Shown here one piece after another: positions 33,980 through 40,453 of a stretch of 40,453 nt of DNA. The first letter of the stretch is position 1. Every line of letters begins with the position of its first letter. Both the position numbers and the translations under genes were made by a program. The DNA comes from Bradyrhizobium sp. SSBR45G. GTDB taxonomy: Bacteria > Pseudomonadota > Alphaproteobacteria > Rhizobiales > Xanthobacteraceae. The notes beneath the pieces were generated by a model. That model had not been told where the DNA came from, did not search any database, and saw only the letters and a list, made by a program, of their open reading frames with translations. The stretch is from NCBI RefSeq assembly GCF_030159255.1, contig NZ_BSCT01000054.1, forward strand, positions 1 through 40,453. The letters are read 5' to 3'.

Positions 33980-35358
33980 TGAACACAATGACCTTCGCCC
34001 GCCGCGTCGCCTGCGCACTCACCGTCGCCACCGCGGCGTTCACGCTCGCACCGGCCGCCCAGGCCGCCACCAAGATCCAGCGCCTGGTCTCGCCCGGCGG
34101 CATCGAGGCCTGGTTCGTGCAGGACGCCACCGTGCCCTTGATCGCGATGGAGTACGCCTTCGAGGGCGGCGCCACGCAGGATCCGGCCGGAAAGCCCGGG
34201 GTCGGCAATCTCGTCGCCGATCTGCTCGACGAGGGCTCCGGCGATCTCGACTCCAAGACCTTCCATGAACGGCTCGACCGCCGTGCGATCGAGCTCTCCT
34301 TCCAGGTGGCGCGCGACAATTTCCGCGGCTCGCTGCGCATGCTGCGCGACAACAAGGACGAAGCCTTCGACCTCCTGCGCACGGCGCTGACCTCGCCGCA
34401 TTTCGACAGCGCCGATGTCGAGCGCGTCCGCTCCCAGGTGATCTCAGGCCTGCGCCGCGAGACGACCAATCCGAGCTCGCTGGCGGGACGCAAGTTCCTC
34501 GAGCTCGCCTTCCCCAACCACCCCTATGGCCGGCCGGCCAACGGCACGCTCGACAGCGTGCCGGCCATCACCGTCGACGATCTCAAGGATTACACCCGCC
34601 GCGTGCTCGCCAAGGACACGCTGAAGGTCGCCGTCGTCGGCGACGTCGATCCGGCCACGCTCGGCAAGCTCCTGGACCAGACCTTCGGCAGCCTGCCGGC
34701 CAAGGCCGAGCTGACGCCGGTGCCCGACGTCGCCGCCGCCAAGCCGCCGCAGCGCGTGCTGGTCGCGCTCGACGTGCCGCAGACCGTGATCACCTTCGGC
34801 GGCCCCGGCATCCGCCGCCACGACCCCAACTTCATGGCGGCCTATGTCGTCAACCACATCCTCGGCGGCGGCGGCCTGTCGTCGCGGCTGTACAAGGAAG
34901 TGCGCGAGAAGCGCGGCCTCGCCTACTCCGTCTATGACGCGCTGCTGTGGATGGATCATTCCGCCCTGTTCATCGGCAACACGGCGACCCGCTTCGACCG
35001 CGCCGGCGAGACCATCGCCGCCGTCGAGCAGGAAATCCGCCGCATCGCCGACGAAGGCCCGACCCAGCAGGAGCTCGACGAGGCCAAGTCCTACATCAAC
35101 GGCTCGCAGATGCTGGCGCTCGACACCTCCTCCAAGCTCGCCCAGGCGCTGCTGCAATACCAGCTCGACAAGATGCCGATCGACTACATCGAGAAGCGCA
35201 GCGAGATCGTCAACGCGGTGACGCTCGACGACGCCAAGAAAGCGGCCAAGCAGCTCTGGAGCCAGGGTCTGCTGACCGCGGTGGTCGGCCGCACGCCGCA
35301 GGCTTCGGCGGAGCCGGCGCAGGTGCCGCCAACGGCGCCGGTGACGAAGACGAACTGA
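33979..35358 (+). CDS. M16 family peptidase-like protein, non-catalytic subunit
   Basis: A 459-residue exported partner of the preceding M16 peptidase. Signal peptide about 1-29 (ending AAQAAT). Where the catalytic chain has HFLEH this one reads GVGNLVADLLDEG, so the zinc site is absent. It keeps the substrate-binding region typical of the inactive chain, with HILGGGGLSSRLYKEVREKR and GLAYSVY in the second half (about 292-318). The pair probably forms a heterodimer in the periplasm that degrades peptides. The start at 33979 overlaps the stop of the upstream gene (TGATG), indicating coupling. The longer frame from 33901 lies inside the upstream gene. Confidence 0.93.
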   Translation: MNTMTFARRVACALTVATAAFTLAPAAQAATKIQRLVSPGGIEAWFVQDATVPLIAMEYAFEGGATQDPAGKPGVGNLVADLLDEGSGDLDSKTFHERLDRRAIELSFQVARDNFRGSLRMLRDNKDEAFDLLRTALTSPHFDSADVERVRSQVISGLRRETTNPSSLAGRKFLELAFPNHPYGRPANGTLDSVPAITVDDLKDYTRRVLAKDTLKVAVVGDVDPATLGKLLDQTFGSLPAKAELTPVPDVAAAKPPQRVLVALDVPQTVITFGGPGIRRHDPNFMAAYVVNHILGGGGLSSRLYKEVREKRGLAYSVYDALLWMDHSALFIGNTATRFDRAGETIAAVEQEIRRIADEGPTQQELDEAKSYINGSQMLALDTSSKLAQALLQYQLDKMPIDYIEKRSEIVNAVTLDDAKKAAKQLWSQGLLTAVVGRTPQASAEPAQVPPTAPVTKTN

Positions 35359-35419
35359 GCGTAGCACAGGGCGCTCGTCGCCCTGCTTTCAGCGCTGCAC
35401 AATGGCTGTTAGTTACTCC

Positions 35420-35541
35420 GTCATGCCCGGGCTTGTCCCGGGCATCCACGTTTTTCAGGTCGTCGGCAGCGTGGATGGCCGCACCTTCACCGCGCCGAAG
35501 CGGATTCAACCACGCGGCGGGACAAGCCCGACCCTGACGAT
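35420..35541. repeat. Palindromic repeat with a 38-bp insertion in its right arm
   Basis: The left arm GTCATGCCCGGGCTTGTCCC and GGGCATCCACG (35420-35450) matches the copy at 5466-5549. The right arm starts GTGGATGGCC (35471-35480), is interrupted by 38 bases (35481-35518), and resumes GGGACAAGCCCG with a slightly altered end. Confidence 0.7.
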
Positions 35542-35579
35542 CGATCGCGGCTGACCGCCGCCGGCGCCACAAAAACGGT

Positions 35580-35740
35580 GTCGTCCCGGCCTTGAGCCGG
35601 GACCCATACCCCCCAGGGCGAGGTTTGGGGCAGACTGGTCATTGGCACCTGCCGCCTCACGTCGGCTGCGGCGTATGGGTCCCGAGTCGGCGCCGTCAGC
35701 CCCGCTTCGCGTCGCTGACGGCTTGCCCGGGACGACAGCG
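35580..35740. repeat. Palindromic repeat GTCGTCCCGGC type, long-core form
   Basis: Begins GTCGTCCCGGCCTTGAGCCG with GGACCCATA, and ends CCCGGGACGACAGC. The core includes GTTTGGGGCAGACTGGTCAT and the block CACCTGCCGCCTCACGTCGG. The core is found in inverted orientation at 36281-36438. Confidence 0.8.
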
Positions 35741-35989
35741 GAGGACCACGCGTAGGCTTCCGATTAAAATAATCATCTTGCTATTTTTCGGAATTCATGA
35801 TTATCTCCGCCCATCCCGCCTCACTGCGGAGGGGCGTTGCGCGCGATCGTCACGACACGCGAGGCGGGGAGCGGTGGCCGCGAGGGATCGCAGCGTCTTC
35901 TCATCGAGGGCGCGGACGAACGATCTGTCGCGGACGTGAAGTCGCAGGGTCCTGACACCCCGACGCTGGTGTCACGTTCGCGACGGCGC

Positions 35990-36265
35990 TAACGCGCCGC
36001 GCGGATCATGGTGGCCAACAAGCCCGGCGCACCAGGGAGACTGCGTATAAGCGTGAAACCCATCGCGCGGGGAATGCCGGGATGTCTCGGCTGAACCTGT
36101 GGTACCTGCCGCCTGCATTTTTTAAGCAGGCGGGCCATGGGTGCGGCCAGCGCCCGGCATTCCCCGCGCCCTCTGCATGTTCGCGAGGGCCATGACGAAC
36201 GCAAGCCTCGGGCGTGAGATGCCGCGAGAGCGCGAAGCCATGTCGATCGCTGTTTGAGCCGTGCA
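35990..36265. repeat. Multi-copy non-coding repeat of Bradyrhizobium type
   Basis: Minus-strand translations in two frames give the phrases FSRDIPAFPARWV and QPRHPGIPRAMGF. These are hallmarks of spurious proteins I associate with a repeated element in Bradyrhizobium and Rhodopseudomonas genomes. The DNA includes an inverted pair around GCCTGCATTTTTTAAGCAGG and matching arms GGGGAATGCCGGG / CCCGGCATTCCCC. I treat it as a dispersed non-coding repeat. Confidence 0.6.
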
Positions 36266-36280
36266 TACCATCCCACCCTC

Positions 36281-36438
36281 GCTGTCGTCCCGGACAAGCC
36301 GCGACGCGCGCCAGCGCGGCGCTGCGCCGATCCGGGATCCATACGCCGCAGCCGACGTGAGGCGGCAGGTGTCAACGACCAGCCTGCCCCAAACCACTCC
36401 CTGGGGTTATGGATCCCGGCGTTCGCCGGGATGACAGC
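36281..36438. repeat. Inverted copy of the long-core GTCGTCCCGGC repeat
   Basis: Begins GCTGTCGTCCCGGACAAGCC and ends CGCCGGGATGACAGC. Its core (TACGCCGCAGCCGACGTGAG, then GCGGCAGGTGTCAACGACCA) is the reverse complement, with some changes, of the core at 35580-35740. Confidence 0.8.
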
Positions 36439-36548
36439 GGAGATCGTGATGACGGTCCCGAGCCAACGATGCCGGCGATGTGAACCCGCGCACACCTCCC
36501 CTAAACCCGCTATGGTGCGCGCGAAAACCTCGATTCCACTGGTGCCCC

Positions 36549-36968
36549 ATGCTGCGGATTTCCCGCGACCTCGCCATCAACGAAGACGACATCGAGATCA
36601 CGTTCGTGCGCGCCTCCGGCCCCGGCGGCCAGAACGTCAACAAGCTGTCGACCTCGGCGCAGCTGCGCTTCGATACCAGCCGGATCACCCTGCCCGAGGA
36701 TGCGACGGCACGGCTGGCGCGGCTGGCCGGCCAGCGCATGACCAAGAACGGCGTCATCGTGATCCAGGCCGAGCGCTTCCGCACCCAGGAGCGCAACAAG
36801 GCTGATGCGATCGACCGTCTCGTCACGCTGTTGAAGGAGGCGATGATCAGGCCGAAGGTGCGGCGCCCGACCAAGCCGACCTTCGGCTCCAAGCAGCGCC
36901 GGCTCGAGGGCAAGAAGATCCGCAGCGACGTCAAGGCCGGTCGCGGCGGGCGCCGGTTCGACGATTAG
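36549..36968 (+). CDS. arfB: Peptidyl-tRNA hydrolase ArfB (ribosome rescue)
   Basis: A 139-residue rescue factor that enters stalled ribosomes lacking a stop codon and hydrolyses the peptidyl-tRNA. The GGQ motif is at 26-28 (RASGPGGQNVNK), the same context as ArfB/YaeJ and class I release factors. The C-terminal tail is rich in Lys and Arg (RPKVRRPTKPTFGSKQRRLE, then GKKIRSDVKAGRGGRR), as needed to bind the empty mRNA channel. The start ATG at 36549 fits the family; the longer frame from 36480 is repeat-flanking sequence. Confidence 0.95.
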   Translation: MLRISRDLAINEDDIEITFVRASGPGGQNVNKLSTSAQLRFDTSRITLPEDATARLARLAGQRMTKNGVIVIQAERFRTQERNKADAIDRLVTLLKEAMIRPKVRRPTKPTFGSKQRRLEGKKIRSDVKAGRGGRRFDD

Positions 36969-37220
36969 TTGGCGATCATCATAGTCGAGCGAGAGACGTC
37001 CGCAGCGTGATGCAAAACGACCTGCCCACGCTTGATCTTAGCACCTTCAAATCTCGTGCCGCTGCGTCGACGATCGATGGCATGACGATCAGTCTGGATT
37101 GCTGACGCACATTCCGCGCTGCACCCACCTGCGCACGCTTTGTTCCTCGCGAAACAGCCGGCTACTACCACGGCGCGCCGGCTGCGACCTACGCTCGGAG
37201 AAAATCGCGAGCGAGGATCG

Positions 37221-37628
37221 ATGTCGGGACGGCGTGCGGCGCAATATGCGCTTCTTCTCTGCGGGTCATTCGTGTGCGCGGTGCTGAGCACCACGATCGT
37301 ATCTGCGCAGATGGCGCTGCCCGCCCCGAAGCCCGCCGACGGCGCGACCTTGTTCAAGCAGCAATGCGGCGTCTGCCACACGTTGAGCAGCGCTGAGCCT
37401 GTGCGCCAGGGACCGCCACTGGCGAAGGTCGTCGGCCGCCGCGCCGGCTCGGTCGAGGGCTTCCGCTATTCGGCCGGCTTCGCCAAGGCCGACTTCACCT
37501 GGGACGAAGCCAAGCTCGACGCCTGGCTGACCAATCCGCAAGAGCTGATCCCCGGCGCCGTGATGGCCTACCGCCAGGCCAAGCCCGACGTGCGCGCCGC
37601 GATCATCACCTATCTGAAGGACAATTGA
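37221..37628 (+). CDS. Class I c-type cytochrome, single heme
   Basis: A 135-residue periplasmic cytochrome. Signal or anchor helix about 8-30 (ALLLCGSFVCAVLSTTIVSA). The heme motif is CGVCH (C49, C52, H53). The distal ligand is M115 in PGAVMAYR, and the GPPLAKVVGRRAGSVEGFRY block is typical of the cytochrome c2/c550 group. It could accept electrons from a periplasmic dehydrogenase. A GMC dehydrogenase pair lies 450 bp downstream in the same direction, which makes it a candidate partner; that is inference. The start ATG at 37221 has GCGAGG upstream. The glyoxalase-like gene begins 1 base after its stop. Confidence 0.9.
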   Translation: MSGRRAAQYALLLCGSFVCAVLSTTIVSAQMALPAPKPADGATLFKQQCGVCHTLSSAEPVRQGPPLAKVVGRRAGSVEGFRYSAGFAKADFTWDEAKLDAWLTNPQELIPGAVMAYRQAKPDVRAAIITYLKDN

Positions 37629-37629
37629 G

Positions 37630-38025
37630 ATGGCCAAGCCCGTCCATTCCATGATCCGCGTGCTCGACGAGGCCAGGGCGCTCGACTTCTACAAGCGCGC
37701 CTTCGGCCTGGAGATCGCCGACAATCTGCGCTTCGACGGTTTCGCGCTGATCTATCTGCGCCATCCGTCGTCGCCGTTCGAAGTCGAGCTCACCGTCAAT
37801 TTCGACCGCAAGGAGCCCTACACGCTCGGCGATGGCTATGGCCATCTTGCGGTGGTGGTCGACGACCTCGACGCCGAGCATGCCCGCTTCGAGCGCGAGA
37901 ACCTCGCGCCGGGTCCGCTGCGCGATTTCAAGCACAACGGCGCAACGCTCGCGCGCTTCTTCTTCGTCAGCGATCCCGACGGCTACAAGATCGAGGTGAT
38001 CCAGCGCGGCGGCCGGTTCGGCTGA
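37630..38025 (+). CDS. Glyoxalase I-like VOC family protein
   Basis: A 131-residue protein of the vicinal oxygen chelate superfamily. The four expected metal ligands of glyoxalase I are all present: H6 (KPVHSMIRV), E53 (FEVELTV), H72 (YGHLAVVV) and E122 (YKIEVIQ), nearly the same spacing as E. coli GlxI (5, 56, 74, 122). It could convert the methylglyoxal-glutathione adduct to lactoylglutathione, but VOC proteins vary and the substrate is not certain. It starts right after the cytochrome stop (TGAGATG) and is followed after 52 bp by the Tat-exported subunit gene. Confidence 0.85.
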   Translation: MAKPVHSMIRVLDEARALDFYKRAFGLEIADNLRFDGFALIYLRHPSSPFEVELTVNFDRKEPYTLGDGYGHLAVVVDDLDAEHARFERENLAPGPLRDFKHNGATLARFFFVSDPDGYKIEVIQRGGRFG

Positions 38026-38077
38026 GGCCAAGGAACTACGACACGACACAAGTAAAAAACAAACGGAGGAAAGTGCC

Positions 38078-38626
38078 ATGAGAGAAGTCGATCGCCGCAA
38101 CAAATACGACCGCCGCGTCTTTCTCAAGGGCGCGGCTGCGACGGTGCCGGCCGCGGCCGTCGCCTCGGCAACCGGCCTCAGCGTCACCGATGCCTGGGCC
38201 GAAGATGCCAAGGCGCTGACGCCGGCTACGCTGAAGACCTTGGTGAAGGTCGCACGCGACATCTACCCGCACGACTTCCTTGCCGACCGCTACTACATCA
38301 CGGCCGTCAAGCCCTGGGACGACAAGGCGGCCGAGGACGCCGCCGTCAAGGCGATGATCAATGACGGCATTGCCCGGCTCGACCAGGATGCGAAGGACCG
38401 CCACAAGGTGCCGTATGCGCAGGTGCCGTGGGAGGTCGACCGCGTCGCGCTCTTGCAGGGTATCGAGCAGACGACCTTCTTCAAGACCATCCGCGGCGAC
38501 CTCGTGGTGTCGCTGTACAATCAGAAGGAGCTCTGGCCGAAGTTCGGCTACGAGGGCTCATCCGCCGAGCATGGCGGCTACATCAACCGTGGCTTCTCCG
38601 ACATCGACTGGCTGCCGAAAGCCTGA
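38078..38626 (+). CDS. Tat-exported small subunit of a GMC-type dehydrogenase (gluconate 2-dehydrogenase subunit 3 family)
   Basis: A 182-residue protein with a twin-arginine signal (DRRVFLKGAAATVPAAAVAS, cleavage near DAWAED). Its mature part resembles the gluconate 2-dehydrogenase subunit 3 / FAD-glucose dehydrogenase gamma family: LKTLVKVARDIYPHDFLADR and the later WPKFGYEGSSAEHGGYINRG near the C-terminus. These subunits help export and mature the flavoprotein, which has no signal of its own and travels with the subunit through Tat. The strong GGAGGA ribosome binding site sits before ATG 38078. The flavoprotein gene follows 38 bp later with a similar GGAGGA. Confidence 0.87.
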   Translation: MREVDRRNKYDRRVFLKGAAATVPAAAVASATGLSVTDAWAEDAKALTPATLKTLVKVARDIYPHDFLADRYYITAVKPWDDKAAEDAAVKAMINDGIARLDQDAKDRHKVPYAQVPWEVDRVALLQGIEQTTFFKTIRGDLVVSLYNQKELWPKFGYEGSSAEHGGYINRGFSDIDWLPKA

Positions 38627-38664
38627 CGCCGGCGAACAACAAAGAGAACACGGAGGAAACCACC

Positions 38665-40233
38665 ATGGCCAAATTCGATCAGACCGATTCGAGCGTCGTC
38701 GTCATTATCGGCTCGGGCGCCGGCGGCGGCACCTTGGGCAACGAGCTCGCGCAGAAGGGCATCAAGGTCGTCATTCTCGAAGCCGGCAATCGCTACGAGA
38801 TTCCCGACTTCATCAACGACGAATGGGAGAGCTTCACCCAGCTCGCCTGGACCGACATGCGCACCACGTCCGGCAACTGGCGCGTGGCGAAGGACTTCGC
38901 CAATCTGCCGGCCTGGATCGTGAAGGCGGTCGGCGGCTCGACGGTGCACTGGGCCGGCGCCTCGCTGCGCTTCGATGAGCACGAGTTCAAGGCCCGCACC
39001 ACCTATGGCGGCGTGCCCGGCACCAGCCTGCTGGACTGGCCGGTGACGCTCACCGAGATGGAGCCATGGTACGCCAAGGCCGAGTTCAAGATGGGCGTGA
39101 CCCGCACCAACGACATTCCCGGCCTGCCCGGCAACAACAACTTCAAGGTCCTCGAAGCCGGCGCCCGCAAGCTCGGCTACAAGACCGTGCACACCGGCAA
39201 CATGGCGATCAACTCGCAGCCGCGCGACGGCCGCGGCGCCTGCCAGCAGATCGGCTTCTGCTTCCAGGGCTGCAAGTCCGGTGCGAAATGGTCGACCTTG
39301 TACACCGAGATCCCGAAGGGCGAGGCCACCGGCAATCTCGAAGTGCGCCCCGGCAGCATGGCGATCAAGATCGAGCATGATGCCTCGGGCAAGGTGACCG
39401 GCGTGGTCTATGCCGACAGCCAGGGCAAGATGCAGCTGCAGAAGGCCCGCATCGTCGCCGTCGCCGGCAACTCGATCGAGAGCCCCAGGCTGCTGCTCAA
39501 CAGCGCCTCGAACCTGTTCCCGGATGGCCTTGCCAACTCGTCGGGCCAGGTCGGCCGCAACTACATGCGGCACATGACCGGCAGCGTCTATGCGACGTTC
39601 GAAAATCCCGTGCACATGTATCGCGGCACGACGATGGCCGGCATCGTCCGCGACGAGGCGGCGTTCAATCCGAAGCGCGGCTTCGTCGGCGGCTACGAGA
39701 TGGAGACCTTGTCGCTCGGCCTGCCCTTCATGGCCGCGTTCCTCAATCCCGGCGCCTGGGGCCGCAGCTTCACCGCGGCGATGGAGACCTATCCGCGCAT
39801 GGCCGGCATGTGGCTGGTCGGCGAGGACATGCCGCAGGAGACCAACCGCATCACGCTCGATCCGGCCGCGAAGGACAAGTTCGGAATGCCGGTGGCGTCC
39901 GTGCATTTCGACGATCATCCCAACGACGTCGCGATGCGGGCGCATGCCTACAAGCAGGGCTCGGCGATCTACGAGGCGGTCGGCGCCACGGTCACCTACC
40001 CGACCACGCCCTATCCCTCGACGCACAATCTCGGCACCAACCGGATGAGCGAGAAGGCCAAGGACGGCGTCGTCAACAAGTTCGGCCAGACCCACGACAT
40101 CAAGAACCTGTTCGTGTCCGACGGCAGCCAGTTCACCACGGGCGCGGCGTGCAATCCCACGCTGACCATCGTGGCCCTGGCGATCCGCCAGGCCGACTAC
40201 ATCGCGGGCGCGATGCAGAAGAAGGAGATCTGA
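38665..40233 (+). CDS. GMC family FAD-dependent dehydrogenase, catalytic subunit
   Basis: A 522-residue flavoprotein of the glucose-methanol-choline oxidoreductase family. FAD-binding GxGxxG is at 16-21 (IIGSGAGGGTLGNELA) with ILEAGNRYE after the second strand. The C-terminal domain has HNLGTNRMSEKAKDGVVNKF, then FVSDGSQFTTGAACNPTLTI, as in bacterial sugar/alcohol dehydrogenases. Three cysteines C193, C199 and C203 form C-x5-C-x3-C in ACQQIGFCFQGC, a possible metal or iron-sulfur site. There is no signal peptide; export with the Tat subunit is expected. The substrate is unknown (sugar, sugar acid or polyol). The start at 38665 has GGAGGA; the long frame from 38428 is an artefact. Confidence 0.9.
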   Translation: MAKFDQTDSSVVVIIGSGAGGGTLGNELAQKGIKVVILEAGNRYEIPDFINDEWESFTQLAWTDMRTTSGNWRVAKDFANLPAWIVKAVGGSTVHWAGASLRFDEHEFKARTTYGGVPGTSLLDWPVTLTEMEPWYAKAEFKMGVTRTNDIPGLPGNNNFKVLEAGARKLGYKTVHTGNMAINSQPRDGRGACQQIGFCFQGCKSGAKWSTLYTEIPKGEATGNLEVRPGSMAIKIEHDASGKVTGVVYADSQGKMQLQKARIVAVAGNSIESPRLLLNSASNLFPDGLANSSGQVGRNYMRHMTGSVYATFENPVHMYRGTTMAGIVRDEAAFNPKRGFVGGYEMETLSLGLPFMAAFLNPGAWGRSFTAAMETYPRMAGMWLVGEDMPQETNRITLDPAAKDKFGMPVASVHFDDHPNDVAMRAHAYKQGSAIYEAVGATVTYPTTPYPSTHNLGTNRMSEKAKDGVVNKFGQTHDIKNLFVSDGSQFTTGAACNPTLTIVALAIRQADYIAGAMQKKEI

Positions 40234-40287
40234 TTGGCAAGTCGTTTCCGTGTTGGGCACACGGCTTGCGACGATTGCGGTCAGCGC

Positions 40288-40405
40288 CTCCCCCGCTTGC
40301 GGGGGAGGTCGCATCGCATCGAAGATGCGATGCGGGTGGCGGAACGCTCCGGCGGGACTGCCCGCGCGGTGCCCCCACCCCGCCCTCCCCCGCGCGCGGG
40401 GGCTA
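40288..40405. repeat. Palindromic C-rich/G-rich repeat after the GMC gene
   Basis: The left part CTCCCCCGCTTGCGGGGGAG and GTCGCATCGCATCGAAGATG is matched by a right part GCCCCCACCCCGCCCTCCCC followed by CGCGCGCGGGGG. It belongs to the family at 2429-2527 and 7262-7451. The inner GCATCG...CGATGC forms its own small hairpin. No gene is seen from 40234 to the window end. Confidence 0.65.
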
Positions 40406-40453
40406 CCGGATTCACACTTCGCCTCGGGCTAAGAGGTTTGCGCCGCGTTTCAT

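Larger units (their letters stand above)
35359..36548. other. 1.2-kb gene-free region of dispersed repeats
   Basis: No credible gene was found between the M16 pair and arfB. From left to right it holds a disrupted GTCATGCCCGGGC element (35420-35541), a GTCGTCCCGGC element (35580-35740), about 540 bp that include a multi-copy Bradyrhizobium-type repeat (about 35990-36265), and an inverted copy of the GTCGTCCCGGC element (36281-36438). The roughly 110 bp before arfB show nothing recognisable. Confidence 0.7.

Noticed and set aside
35989..36495. Minus-strand open frames in the arfB upstream region (168, 86 and 91 codons)
   Set aside because: They match spurious proteins produced by a multi-copy repeat, have no ribosome binding site, and cover the same DNA in several frames.
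38578..40314. 578-codon open frame opposite the GMC gene
   Set aside because: Antisense shadow with shadow-like composition; the plus strand encodes a clear flavoprotein.

Overview
The window is GC-rich chromosomal DNA of an alphaproteobacterium, most likely Bradyrhizobium or a close relative. This rests on gene content and order, on protein style, and on families of palindromic intergenic repeats typical of that group (arms such as GTCATGCCCGGGCTTGTCCC, GTCGTCCCGGC...GCCGGGACGAC, and the C-rich/G-rich CTCCCCTCCCCCTTGCGGGG type). No rRNA, tRNA, CRISPR array, integrase or intact insertion sequence was seen. Most of the window is housekeeping.

Layout. 107-3669 (minus): a small tautomerase, hisS and a branched-chain aminotransferase. 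4016-7210 (plus): a MarR regulator, an OmpR-type response regulator and, after a 526-bp gap filled by two palindromic repeats, a histidine kinase. 7474-9882: four exported proteins (DUF3617-like, two unknowns, RNase T2). 10015-12232: rlmJ, a cold shock protein and, on the minus strand, an outer-membrane beta-barrel with a clear terminator. 12478-19058: uvrC, then a block (MarR repressor and divergent MDR oxidoreductase sharing a long palindrome, and a small GIY-YIG protein), then the pgsA-moaD-moaE-prmB run. 19358-20701: beta-alanine:pyruvate transaminase with a terminator.

20775-22064 (minus) is the most accessory-looking stretch: an Imm11/DUF1629-like immunity protein followed by a reading frame that looks broken by two compensating frameshifts. 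22352-27410: a small membrane protein, a TipF-like protein with a degenerate EAL domain, a class IIA HAD protein, a single-domain CheY-like regulator (minus) and ribF. 27637-35358: ileS, a duplicated palindromic repeat, lspA, a periplasmic protein resembling DUF3035/BamF, and a catalytic/non-catalytic pair of M16 peptidases. 35359-36548 is a 1.2-kb gene-free stretch of dispersed repeats. 36549-40233: arfB, a one-heme cytochrome c, a glyoxalase-like protein, and a Tat-exported small subunit with its GMC flavoprotein dehydrogenase.

No clear undescribed system is visible. The strongest items for a second look are the paired ATGTG-N7-CACAT operators around the marR start at 15039, the broken gene next to the Imm11-like protein, the repeat family with shared ends but different cores, a TTAA-N7-TTAA (CtrA-type) site upstream of uvrC, and the substituted catalytic motifs in RlmJ and in the EAL protein. 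All functional calls come from reading the sequence by eye; no database search was run.
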